Assembly: GCA_947457085.1 (NCBI GenBank)
Contig: CANGUS010000108.1
Location: 1 to 6,269 of the forward strand
Source: Bacteroidota bacterium
Lineage (GTDB): Bacteria > Bacteroidota > Bacteroidia > Chitinophagales > Chitinophagaceae
Direction of reading: 5' to 3'
DNA length: 6,269 nucleotides
Shown here piece by piece: positions 1-6,269 of the stretch. The translations under genes were made by a program, and so were the position numbers. The notes below the pieces were generated by a model. It ran no database searches, was not told the origin of the DNA, and was given only the letters and a program-made list of their open reading frames with translations. Every line of letters starts with the position of its first letter. Position 1 is the first letter of the stretch.

Positions 1-1779
1 AATCTGCCATGGGACATTTCTGTTGGTAAATATGTAGAACGAGATGCGGCCATTTGCACCGATCACGCAGGAAATATTTATGCCACTGCAGGTTTTGATG
101 GTACCAATAAAAAGTTTGGAACCAATATTTTTAATAGTGCTGGAGGATATGATATTTTTGTAATAAAATATGATACCTCAGGAAACTATGTATGGTCTAC
201 CAAAGGTGGAAGTAATAAAGATGATTGGAGCAATGGAATTTGTTCAGACAAACAAGGCCATATTTACATTACAGGTGAACATCGAGATTCATTGATAGTA
301 GACACCGTATTGGTAAAAAACTATGACAAACGAGATGTATTTGTTATGAAGTTTGATGCTGGTACTGGCAAACCCATTTGGGGTAAACGTGCTGGAAGTA
401 ACTTAGGAGGAGAAAGAGGAAATGATATTATTGCGGATGAGTATTGCAATGTTTATGTGTGTGGAGATATTAATGAAGGTGCAAAATTTGGAGATAAAAT
501 AACTGTTCCAACAGGAAGGAGCGTAGAAGCATTTGTAGCGAGAATTACCCCTGAAGGGAAATGGATGTGGGTTGCCACTGGCGGCGGTATTGATAGCAGC
601 GATCGTTGCAATGCAGTAGCCAGAGGGAAAGGGAAGCAATTATATGCTGTGGGGTTTTTTAGAACAAATGCAACTTTTGGCTCTACAACATTAGTTATCA
701 ATACAGCCACCGATTCGAGTGATGGTTTTTATACAAGGTTAGACGACAATATGTTAAATAAAGGGGTTGATTATGATTTAAACTACCCAACTAAAACCAC
801 CCTATGTTTTGGAGATACAGCTCATCTTAAAATTCCTAAACATGGTTTTTTAAGCATAGTGCCTGGCACTGGCTTTACAACCAACAGCGATTCTACTCAA
901 CTCATTTTTTCACCAACAACAACAACTACATACACAATTATTGGCGCAAGTGAAGGAATTTGTGTAGATTATGATACCATAAAGTTTACCATGAATGTAT
1001 CTTCCAAAAATTATGAATTATTCTTGCCTGAGGATACAGTTATTTGTCATGGAGAAAGCATCATCTATTCAGTTCAAAAAGGAGATTTTTTACAGGTAAC
1101 CCCAATGAATGACGTTGTTTTTAATTCGGATTCAACTAAAATAACTTTTTCACCAACAGTTACCACAAAGTATAACATTTTCGGATACATTTTAGGTTTT
1201 TGTCCAGTTATTGATTCTGTTTCATTTACCCTGAAAGTGGCAACTAAACCGACTGTTAATTTTGAAGTAACTCCTAAAGTTGCCTTAATTCAAGACCCTA
1301 CATTTACTTTAAATAATTATACAACAGGAGCAAGTACATATCAATGGTTTTTAGGATCCAATCTTTTTTCAATTTCTAAATCAACTACTGTAAAACAATA
1401 TGAGGCTGGAGAATATTGTTACACACTCGTTGCAAAATCAATGGAAGGTTGCATTGATTCAGCTACAAACTGTGGAAAGATAATCAATGATGAACGAGTA
1501 TTTTTTCCCAATGCCTTTACTCCGAATGGAGATTTTAAAAACGATGAGTTTAAAGCTTTCTTGTACAATATTGACTTAGATAGAATTACTGATTTTTCAA
1601 TATTAATTGCAAATCGATTTGGAGAAATAGTATTTAAATCCAACAATCCAGCGTTAGGATGGGATGGGAATTTGAAAACAAAAAAATGTGATATTGGAAC
1701 CTATTATTATGTTTGTAAGTTTACTACACCTGAAGGGAAAAAATATGATTTAAAAGGAGATATACTTTTGATAAGATAA
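1..1779 (+). CDS. Large secreted T9SS type B sorting-domain protein (gliding motility-associated C-terminal domain), 5'-partial
   Basis: The frame is open from base 1 to TAA at 1777-1779 (592 codons visible), so the true start and signal peptide lie to the left. Four repeats of about 60-63 residues (roughly 43-750) carry D-x-x-GN-I/V-Y, FG and DxFVxKxD..G...W patterns, like SBBP/beta-propeller repeats of Bacteroidota surface proteins. Two Ig-like units with paired cysteines follow (796-999, 1036-1239), then a PKD-like domain (about 1249-1488, with YQWFLG and YEAGEYCYTLVA). The C-terminus (about 1498-1776) has FFPNAFTPNGD, ANRFGEIVF, GWDG and a final KGDILLIR, which match the type B T9SS sorting domain. 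Proteins with this domain are known to cross the outer membrane by T9SS and be released or attached at the surface. Export by T9SS is therefore well supported. The ligand or role (adhesion, gliding, matrix) is not visible. The next gene, 52 bp downstream, also encodes an envelope protein. Confidence 0.9.
   Translation, partial: NLPWDISVGKYVERDAAICTDHAGNIYATAGFDGTNKKFGTNIFNSAGGYDIFVIKYDTSGNYVWSTKGGSNKDDWSNGICSDKQGHIYITGEHRDSLIVDTVLVKNYDKRDVFVMKFDAGTGKPIWGKRAGSNLGGERGNDIIADEYCNVYVCGDINEGAKFGDKITVPTGRSVEAFVARITPEGKWMWVATGGGIDSSDRCNAVARGKGKQLYAVGFFRTNATFGSTTLVINTATDSSDGFYTRLDDNMLNKGVDYDLNYPTKTTLCFGDTAHLKIPKHGFLSIVPGTGFTTNSDSTQLIFSPTTTTTYTIIGASEGICVDYDTIKFTMNVSSKNYELFLPEDTVICHGESIIYSVQKGDFLQVTPMNDVVFNSDSTKITFSPTVTTKYNIFGYILGFCPVIDSVSFTLKVATKPTVNFEVTPKVALIQDPTFTLNNYTTGASTYQWFLGSNLFSISKSTTVKQYEAGEYCYTLVAKSMEGCIDSATNCGKIINDERVFFPNAFTPNGDFKNDEFKAFLYNIDLDRITDFSILIANRFGEIVFKSNNPALGWDGNLKTKKCDIGTYYYVCKFTTPEGKKYDLKGDILLIR
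43..750 (+). repeat. Four propeller-like repeats within the secreted protein
   Basis: Four diverged protein-level repeats begin near 43, 223, 412 and 601, with a period of 180-189 bp. Each has a D/N-rich start, a GN/GH/CN-x-Y strand (GNIYATAG, GHIYITGE, CNVYVCGD, KQLYAVGF), usually an FG turn, then DxFVxK/R and a G...W strand. This resembles SBBP (seven-bladed beta-propeller-type) repeats. Because the left edge cuts the gene, more repeats probably lie upstream. Boundaries are approximate. Confidence 0.7.
796..1239 (+). repeat. Two tandem Ig-like units, 240-bp period, within the secreted protein
   Basis: Units at 796-999 and 1036-1239 are each 68 codons and align without gaps. By hand count 27 of 68 residues are identical. 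Shared landmarks are C-x-G near the start, NSDST, a (T/I)-x-FSPT core, a TT.Y.I.G strand and a second cysteine exactly 52 codons after the first (805 and 961; 1045 and 1201). The pattern fits Ig-like/PKD-like modules common in T9SS cargo. The conserved cysteine pair suggests one disulphide per unit, which is inference. Confidence 0.75.
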
Positions 1780-1831
1780 ATTAATAAGTGAAGCAAACTC
1801 TTATTTATATAGCTATTAAAATAGTTGCATT

Positions 1832-2509
1832 ATGAAATATTGCATGCTCATTTTTTTGATAGTTGTTTCATTAAAAAACAACGCACAAAATAATCAGATT
1901 TTCAAAAATACATATGTTTATTTTACACCATCTACTTTGATAGAGCCCAAAGCATATGTTCGATTGGGAATTGGGAAAGATTTTAAACACAATGGTTTAT
2001 TGGTTGAATTGGGTTATGGCAAAAACAACAATAAAATAGATTATTCTCGTTATCAAGCACGAATTCTTTGTCGACATTATTTCATGAAGAATGAAGAAAA
2101 TAATTTGAAGCCCTACGTTTTTTTAGAGCTGTTTTATAATCAAAGAAAAACCATTATTGATTCTGGTGCATATAGAATTGAGGATTTAAATGATGATATA
2201 AATCCTTATATCGATACGTTTAAACATATGACTTTTGATCAAGCTACACAAAATGTAAAAAAAATAGGTAGTAATTTAGGACTTGGTATTTTAACAAAAG
2301 TATCTAATCATTTTTATATTGATACTTATTTTGGATTCGGTTTGGCAATGCGAAACGTAAAGTATGAGGATCTTTTTAATCCTTCCATAAAAAATTTACC
2401 TTATCAAGGAGCTAGAGAATGGGCAGATTTAGAACGATTTAGCTTGCCTAAAACACTCGCTGTTTTTAGCTTAAAATTCGGAATTAGTTTCGTTTATAAA
2501 ATTAAATAA
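1832..2509 (+). CDS. Small outer-membrane beta-barrel-type protein, function unknown
   Basis: This encodes 225 residues. Residues 1-18 form a Sec signal peptide: Lys2, a hydrophobic stretch MLIFLIVV, and an NNA-Q end that is a typical cleavage site in Bacteroidota. The mature part shows about eight alternating or glycine-rich strands separated by polar turns, for example AYVRLGIGKDF, LLVELGYGKN, YVFLELFYN, IGSNLGLGILTKV, FYIDTYFGFGLAM and VFSLKFGISFVY. That count and length suit a small 8-stranded barrel. The last residue is Lys rather than Phe, a departure from the classical barrel end. It lacks the YNPAYAG-like hallmark of PorP/SprF proteins. The start ATG at 1832 gives the complete signal peptide; no Shine-Dalgarno sequence is seen. 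It lies 52 bp after the T9SS cargo gene with no clear terminator between, so co-transcription is plausible. Family not identified; a soluble periplasmic beta-protein is the alternative. Confidence 0.7.
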   Translation: MKYCMLIFLIVVSLKNNAQNNQIFKNTYVYFTPSTLIEPKAYVRLGIGKDFKHNGLLVELGYGKNNNKIDYSRYQARILCRHYFMKNEENNLKPYVFLELFYNQRKTIIDSGAYRIEDLNDDINPYIDTFKHMTFDQATQNVKKIGSNLGLGILTKVSNHFYIDTYFGFGLAMRNVKYEDLFNPSIKNLPYQGAREWADLERFSLPKTLAVFSLKFGISFVYKIK

Positions 2510-2558
2510 CAAGCTGGCTAAATTTTATTTCAGATTCATTTATCATAAAGGAATTCTT

Positions 2559-2566
2559 TACTTTTG
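2559..2566 (+). promoter_or_regulatory. Bacteroidota -7 promoter element for uvrB
   Basis: TACTTTTG matches the Bacteroidota sigma-ABfr -7 consensus TAnnTTTG at every defined base and lies six bases before the uvrB ATG. A -33 element is weak: ATTC at 2534-2537 sits at the expected distance (21 bases) but lacks the consensus TTG. Transcription would start at or a few bases before the start codon, giving a leaderless or nearly leaderless message. This also supports ATG 2573 as the start. Confidence 0.6.
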
Positions 2567-2572
2567 TAATCT

Positions 2573-4594
2573 ATGTTTCATATTCAGTCTCCTTACAAGC
2601 CTAATGGCGACCAGCCTGCAGCCATCGAAAAATTGGTAAAGGGTGTAAATGACAATGAACAATATCAAACTTTATTGGGCGTAACGGGTTCGGGCAAAAC
2701 ATTTACCATTGCCAATGTGATTCAACAAACCAATAAACCCACCTTGGTGCTCACGCACAATAAAACATTGGTGGCACAATTGTATGGCGAGCTTCGTGCT
2801 TTTTTTCCTGACAATGCAGTCGAGTATTTCGTATCCTATTACGATTATTATCAACCCGAAGCTTATTTGCCATCAACAGGTGTTTATATCGAAAAAGATT
2901 TGGCTGTCAATGCCGAATTAGAAAAACTTCGTTTGAGAACAACAGCTAGTTTGTTGAGTGGTCGAAGAGATATTATTGTGGTTGCTTCGGTTTCTTGTAT
3001 TTATGGTTTGGGAAATCCTAAAGATTATGAAAATGGAATCATTCGTATTTCAAAAGGTCAAAACTATGGTCGAAATCATTTTTTACATCAATTAGTCAAT
3101 GCTATTTATACTCGAAGTGCAATGGAGTTTGATCGAGGAATGTTTCGGGTGAAAGGAGATACTGTAGACATCAATTTACCTTATGCTGATTATGGCTATC
3201 GGATTATTTTTTTTGGTGATGAGATAGAAGAAATTCAACGAATTGAAATCGTTACAGGAAAAAAAATAGCGTCTATGGATGATGCTGCTATATTTCCTGC
3301 TAATATTTATTTGGCGCCTCAAGACCAAATGAAAAATATCATTCATGAAATACAGGATGAAGCTTTTAGTCAAGAAGCATATTTTAAACAAGAACAAAAA
3401 TTTGCCGAAGCTCAACGAATAAAAGAGCGAGTAGCTTATGATATAGAAATGATTCAAGAATTGGGTTATTGTAAAGGCATCGAAAATTACTCTCGTTTTT
3501 TAGATAGAAGAAATCCAGGAGACAGACCATTTTGTTTGATCGACTATTTTCCAAAAGATTTTTTAATGGTAATTGATGAAAGCCATGTAACCATTCCTCA
3601 AGTGAGTGGAATGTATGGTGGTGATCGCGCTCGAAAATTAAATTTAGTGAGTTATGGATTTCGTTTACCATCAGCATTGGATAATCGCCCATTAAATTTT
3701 AATGAGTTTCAAAGCTTGTTGGGTCAAACCATTTTTGTGAGCGCCACACCAGGAAACTATGAATTAGATTTATGTGAGGGTGAAGTAGTAGAGCAAGTAG
3801 TTAGGCCTACAGGTTTATTGGATCCTCCAATTGAAGTGCGTCCAAGTATTAATCAAATTGATGATTTGATGAATGAAATTGATAAACGAGTTGCCCGTAA
3901 TCAACGCGTTTTAGTTACTACATTAACCAAAAGATTATCTGAAGAGTTGTCTAAATACTTGCATAAAATAAATATTAAATGCAAATATTTACACAGCGGA
4001 ATAGATGCTTTGGAAAGAGTTGAAATTCTTAGAGATTTAAGATTAGGAAATATTGATGTATTGATTGGAGTGAATCTTTTACGGGAAGGTTTAGATTTGC
4101 CAGAGGTGTCGTTAGTAGCCATTTTAGATGCTGATAAAGAGGGCTTTTTACGGGACGAACGTTCATTAACGCAAACAGCAGGACGAGCTGCACGAAACAG
4201 CGACGGCTTGGTTATTTTTTATGCAGATAAAATTACAAAGAGCATGCAAAATACCATGGATGAAACTGATAGACGAAGACTGAAACAAATTGCTCATAAT
4301 ACAGCATTTAATATTACACCCACAACCGTATCCAAATCGATTGAAGAAATTTTAGGCCAAACCGCTGTTTTAGAAATAAAAAATTATGACGAAAGTAAAT
4401 ACTATGCTTCCAAAGAAGATGATTATGGCATGGTTGCAGAGGAAACTAAAACAGATTATAAAACCGCAAAAGAATTAGAAAAAGACATAGCTCAAATTAA
4501 AAAACAAATGGAAAGAGCATCCAAAGATTTGGATTTTATTGAAGCAGCACGCTTGAGAGATATTATGTTAGACTTAAAGAAAAAAATAAAATAG
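2573..4594 (+). CDS. uvrB: UvrABC system protein B (excinuclease ABC subunit UvrB)
   Basis: UvrB is the DNA-damage-verifying, helicase-like subunit of bacterial nucleotide excision repair. It receives damaged DNA from UvrA and recruits UvrC for incision in the cytoplasm. The 673-residue length equals that of the E. coli protein. Visible motifs in order: Walker A GVTGSGKT (36-43), the beta-hairpin that clamps DNA, beginning YYDYYQPEAYLP (89-100), the UvrA-contact domain (roughly 150-250), Walker B DESH (335-338), GFRLPSALDNRP, SATPGNYEL, NLLREGLDLPEVSLVAILDA, motif VI QTAGRAARN (534-542) and the C-terminal UVR domain (about 634-669) that binds UvrC. All catalytic motifs are intact. One small oddity is HSGID where E. 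coli has HSDID. ATG 2573 begins the usual MF.IQSPYKP.GDQP N-terminus. There is no Shine-Dalgarno sequence; a TAnnTTTG promoter lies six bases upstream. No uvrA or uvrC is in the window. Confidence 0.98.
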   Translation: MFHIQSPYKPNGDQPAAIEKLVKGVNDNEQYQTLLGVTGSGKTFTIANVIQQTNKPTLVLTHNKTLVAQLYGELRAFFPDNAVEYFVSYYDYYQPEAYLPSTGVYIEKDLAVNAELEKLRLRTTASLLSGRRDIIVVASVSCIYGLGNPKDYENGIIRISKGQNYGRNHFLHQLVNAIYTRSAMEFDRGMFRVKGDTVDINLPYADYGYRIIFFGDEIEEIQRIEIVTGKKIASMDDAAIFPANIYLAPQDQMKNIIHEIQDEAFSQEAYFKQEQKFAEAQRIKERVAYDIEMIQELGYCKGIENYSRFLDRRNPGDRPFCLIDYFPKDFLMVIDESHVTIPQVSGMYGGDRARKLNLVSYGFRLPSALDNRPLNFNEFQSLLGQTIFVSATPGNYELDLCEGEVVEQVVRPTGLLDPPIEVRPSINQIDDLMNEIDKRVARNQRVLVTTLTKRLSEELSKYLHKINIKCKYLHSGIDALERVEILRDLRLGNIDVLIGVNLLREGLDLPEVSLVAILDADKEGFLRDERSLTQTAGRAARNSDGLVIFYADKITKSMQNTMDETDRRRLKQIAHNTAFNITPTTVSKSIEEILGQTAVLEIKNYDESKYYASKEDDYGMVAEETKTDYKTAKELEKDIAQIKKQMERASKDLDFIEAARLRDIMLDLKKKIK

Positions 4595-4609
4595 GCAAAA
4601 TTTTAACAC

Positions 4610-4639
4610 TTTGAAACTTCATCTAGCAGGTTACCTATT
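4610..4639 (+). promoter_or_regulatory. Possible promoter of the lipoprotein gene
   Basis: TTTG at 4610-4613 could be a -33 element. TACCTATT at 4632-4639 matches four of the six defined bases of TAnnTTTG, with an 18-base spacer, slightly short of the usual 19-21. Transcription would begin near 4642-4646, leaving a leader of about 40 bases. The match is partial, and the gene could instead be read through from uvrB 89 bp upstream, since no terminator is seen between them. Confidence 0.35.
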
Positions 4640-4662
4640 TCATAAATGAGTATTAATAGGTA
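4632..4662. repeat. Inverted repeat upstream of the lipoprotein gene
   Basis: Arms TACCTATT (4632-4639) and AATAGGTA (4655-4662) are perfect 8-bp complements around a 15-base centre that itself holds TCAT-AA-ATGA (4640-4649). The left arm coincides with the possible -7 element. It could be a repressor or activator operator, or a leader hairpin. There is no T-tract after it, so it is not a terminator. Chance occurrence in AT-rich sequence cannot be excluded. Confidence 0.4.
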
Positions 4663-4683
4663 TACATTAAAAATTATAAAAAA

Positions 4684-5124
4684 ATGAAAAAAGTAAAATT
4701 CGCAATCTTGGCATTAGGCCTAGCATCCTTCGTAGCATGTGACGAGAAAACAAAAAAAGAAGAAACCGTAACGACTCCTGTTGAAAATACGGAAACAGTA
4801 GAAGGAACTTCAGGATCAAATGAAACAACAACTGCATCTATTGATTCAGCTTCTGCAAAAATTAAAGAAGCAGCAAGTGCTACCAAAGAAGTTGCTGAAA
4901 ATGCTTTAGGCGATGCAAAAGAAGCAACCAAAGAAGTAAGAGAAAATGCTTTAAGCGATGCGAAAGAAGTAACAAAAGAAGCAGCAGAAAAAACAAAAGA
5001 AGCGACAGAAAAAGCAAAAGAAATTGCTGGCAAAACAAAAGTAGTTGCAGAAAAAGCGGCAACAAATTTCAAAGATGCTGCTAAAAAAACAGCTGAGGAA
5101 GCTAAAAAAACTTTTGGAAAATAA
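4684..5124 (+). CDS. Small lipoprotein with LEA-like/amphipathic helical repeats
   Basis: This encodes 146 residues. Residues 1-18 form a lipoprotein signal peptide (MKKVK, then a hydrophobic stretch to FVA) before Cys19, the only cysteine. Phe at -3 is less usual than Leu, but FVAC is an acceptable lipobox. A polar Thr/Glu-rich linker spans about 20-52. From about 53 to the end the protein is almost entirely Ala, Lys, Glu and Thr with no proline, predicting one long charged helix. It contains 15-residue repeats (66-110) and then AEKTKEA/KAKEIA/KTAEEAKK motifs reminiscent of LEA group 3 or apolipoprotein-like proteins. After lipidation it should sit in the inner or outer membrane; the charged CDEKTKKEE start might favour surface export, but that is inference. 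Possible roles are envelope spacing or stress protection, unproven. No Shine-Dalgarno sequence; an A-run precedes ATG 4684. A terminator follows 82 bp after the stop. Confidence 0.8.
   Translation: MKKVKFAILALGLASFVACDEKTKKEETVTTPVENTETVEGTSGSNETTTASIDSASAKIKEAASATKEVAENALGDAKEATKEVRENALSDAKEVTKEAAEKTKEATEKAKEIAGKTKVVAEKAATNFKDAAKKTAEEAKKTFGK
4879..5013 (+). repeat. 45-bp tandem repeat coding for 15-residue helical units
   Basis: Units lie at 4879-4923, 4924-4968 and a diverged third at 4969-5013. Units 1 and 2 encode ATKEVAENALGDAKE and ATKEVRENALSDAKE, 13 of 15 residues and 38 of 45 bases identical by hand count. Unit 3 (VTKEAAEKTKEATEK) keeps only the TKE start and the charge pattern. The two similar copies suggest a fairly recent duplication inside the gene. 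Confidence 0.75.
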
Positions 5125-5206
5125 ACAGCTATAAATTCAATCAATACTAATTGAATTTGTTTAATTTCTGAAAAGTGTTTTTAAATTAATACTGTATTTT
5201 GAATGC

Positions 5207-5241
5207 AATGAGTTCGATTTTTTTATCGGACTCATTTTTTT
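5207..5241 (+). terminator. Rho-independent terminator of the lipoprotein gene
   Basis: Arms 5207-5218 and 5225-5236 form a 12-bp stem (AATGAGTTCGAT with ATCGGACTCATT, one G-T wobble) with a loop of six T, followed by a T-run to 5241. The flank on the other side has no A-run, so it acts on the + strand. It lies 82 bp after the lipoprotein stop codon. Confidence 0.85.
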
Positions 5242-5271
5242 ATATGCTATTTCAATATTGGTATGTCTATA

Positions 5272-5311
5272 AAAAATGCCCCAAATAATAATTTACTTTT
5301 GGGGCATTTTT
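5272..5311. terminator. Bidirectional terminator between convergent genes
   Basis: Arms 5272-5285 and 5298-5311 are perfect 14-bp complements with a TGCCCC/GGGGCA core, a 12-base AT-rich loop, and A- and T-runs on the outer ends that give a U-tract in either direction. It lies 40 bp beyond the stop codon of the minus-strand dehydrogenase gene and is its likely terminator, and a backstop for + strand transcription. Confidence 0.85.
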
Positions 5312-5351
5312 GATTTAAAAGATGGATGTTTAAATATGAATTTATTTTAAA

Positions 5352-6269
5352 TTATAACCTTGATTTGATATTGGCAATATCATCCATTCTTTTTTGAGCG
5401 ATTTTCATTGCAGCTTCTTGTGCTGTAATATTTTCATCTTCTGTTAATTTAAAAATATCCAAAATTCGACCATAAATTTTTTCAACCTCTTTCGTTACTT
5501 TTTCTTGATTGTATGATCCACTTGCTTCTGCAGCCACATTGACTAGGCCTCCTGCATTGATTAAAAAATCAGGAGCATAAATAATTCCTTTGTCAATTAA
5601 TTGACGACCATGCACTTTTTCTTCTGCCAATTGATTGTTTGCAGCACCCGCAATAATGGAGCATTTTAATTGAGGAATGGTCTCGCTGTTCACAGTTGCT
5701 CCTAGCGCACAAGGTGCATAAATATCAATATCGATCGTAAGCATTTGAGCCGGATCTACATATTCTACTTTGTATTTATTGATGGTTTCTTGTATTCTTT
5801 CTTGATTGATATCAGTGATGTATACTTTAGCGCCCGCATTTACTAAATGCCCAACTAAATATTGTCCAACATGTCCTACACCTTGAACCATTATTTTTTT
5901 GCCTGTCAAATCATCGTTGCCCCAACGCTTAAATGCACAAGCTTTCATACCTACAAAAACTCCATAGGCTGTAAAAGGAGATGGATCTCCACTCCCGCCC
6001 ATGTATTCTGGAATACCTGTAACATGTTTGGTCTCTAAATGAATAAATTCCATATCTGAAGCAGAGGTATTGACATCTTCTGCAGTAATGTATTTTCCAT
6101 TTAAAGAATTTACAAACTTGCCATATCTGCGCCACAATGCTTCACCTTTCAATGAAGGGTCACCAATAATCACTGCTTTTCCTCCGCCTAAATTTAAGCC
6201 AGAAATAGCCGCTTTATACGTCATTCCTCGAGATAAACGCAAGGCATCTACTACTGCTTCATCGTCCGA
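5352..6269 (-). CDS. Leucine dehydrogenase-type Glu/Leu/Phe/Val dehydrogenase, 5'-partial
   Basis: NAD-dependent oxidative deamination of branched-chain L-amino acids to 2-oxo acids and ammonium (reversible) is the expected reaction, in the cytoplasm. The frame is open from TAA at 5352-5354 to the right edge (305 codons). The N-terminal ~49 residues are missing, judged from the position of the conserved lysines, so the start lies about 150 bp outside; the TTG at 6242 is internal. Visible motifs, in fragment numbering: GMTYK with the substrate-binding Lys19, GLNLGGGK with the catalytic Lys31, ITAEDV (61-66), SGDPSPFTAYGV, the dinucleotide-binding GVGHVG (130-135) and the following Asp153 in YITDIN that suits NAD over NADP, then IYAPCALGA, IAGAANNQL and YAPDFLINAGG. 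This matches Bacillus leucine dehydrogenase (bcd/leuDH) more closely than glutamate dehydrogenase, from memory. Phenylalanine or valine preference cannot be ruled out. It converges on the lipoprotein gene. Confidence 0.92.
   Translation of the reverse strand, partial: SDDEAVVDALRLSRGMTYKAAISGLNLGGGKAVIIGDPSLKGEALWRRYGKFVNSLNGKYITAEDVNTSASDMEFIHLETKHVTGIPEYMGGSGDPSPFTAYGVFVGMKACAFKRWGNDDLTGKKIMVQGVGHVGQYLVGHLVNAGAKVYITDINQERIQETINKYKVEYVDPAQMLTIDIDIYAPCALGATVNSETIPQLKCSIIAGAANNQLAEEKVHGRQLIDKGIIYAPDFLINAGGLVNVAAEASGSYNQEKVTKEVEKIYGRILDIFKLTEDENITAQEAAMKIAQKRMDDIANIKSRL

Noticed and set aside
292..294. TTG at 292 as the start of the first gene
   Set aside because: The frame is open and shows the same repeat family all the way from base 1, so the gene begins outside the window and this codon is internal.
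1811..1826. Imperfect palindrome AGCTATT/AATAGTT just before the barrel-protein start, and AATAAG/CTTATT at 1783-1805
   Set aside because: Arms are only 6-7 bp of AT-rich sequence, with a loop of two bases in one case and no T-tract. I cannot tell them from chance or call an operator or terminator. The weak TAnnTTTG resemblance at 1820-1827 has two mismatches and no -33 partner.
3176..3692. Minus-strand open frames inside uvrB
   Set aside because: They overlap a full-length, motif-complete uvrB and show no recognisable domain or start context.
4880..5065. Minus-strand leucine-rich frame that looks like a membrane peptide
   Set aside because: It is a poly-Leu artefact of the repeated GAA/AAA/GCA codons of the lipoprotein gene read backwards.
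4674..5144. A 156-codon minus-strand open frame covering the whole lipoprotein gene
   Set aside because: It is the antisense of a repetitive Ala/Lys/Glu-coding sequence, which rarely yields stops on the other strand. The + frame has a signal peptide, lipobox, A-rich start region and downstream terminator; the antisense frame reads as low-complexity Ala/Ser/Phe.
6240..6242. TTG (minus strand) as the start of the dehydrogenase
   Set aside because: Upstream codons to the window edge stay in frame and match the family (DALRLSRGMTYK); starting here would remove conserved sequence.

Overview
The window comes from an AT-rich member of the Bacteroidota. The evidence is a type IX secretion (T9SS) type B sorting domain at the end of the first gene, a signal peptide ending in the Ala-Gln typical of the phylum, a TAnnTTTG-type promoter element in front of uvrB, A-rich start regions with no Shine-Dalgarno sequence, and a leucine-dehydrogenase-type amino-acid dehydrogenase. 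I cannot place it below phylum level.

Layout. 1-1779 (+) is the 3' part of a large secreted protein, open at the left edge. It carries four propeller-like repeats, two tandem Ig-like units, a PKD-like domain and the T9SS type B C-terminal domain. 1832-2509 (+) is a small outer-membrane beta-barrel-type protein with a signal peptide. 2573-4594 (+) is a complete, well-conserved uvrB with its promoter element almost touching the start codon. 4684-5124 (+) is a small lipoprotein whose mature part is a charged Ala/Lys/Glu-rich helix with 15-residue repeats, similar to LEA proteins. 5125-5351 is a convergent intergenic region with two strong hairpins: a + strand terminator for the lipoprotein gene and a bidirectional terminator. 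5352-6269 (-) is a leucine-dehydrogenase-type gene that lacks its first ~49 codons at the right edge.

How the genes relate. The first two genes both concern the cell envelope and are 52 bp apart, so they may be co-transcribed. uvrB (nucleotide excision repair), the lipoprotein and the dehydrogenase have no evident shared pathway and look like independent units. I see no tRNA, rRNA, CRISPR array, insertion sequence or phage gene. I found no convincing new system. The items most worth a second look are the near-leaderless uvrB promoter, the LEA-like lipoprotein with a dyad over its likely promoter, and the small barrel protein beside a T9SS type B substrate where a PorP/SprF-type partner might be expected.
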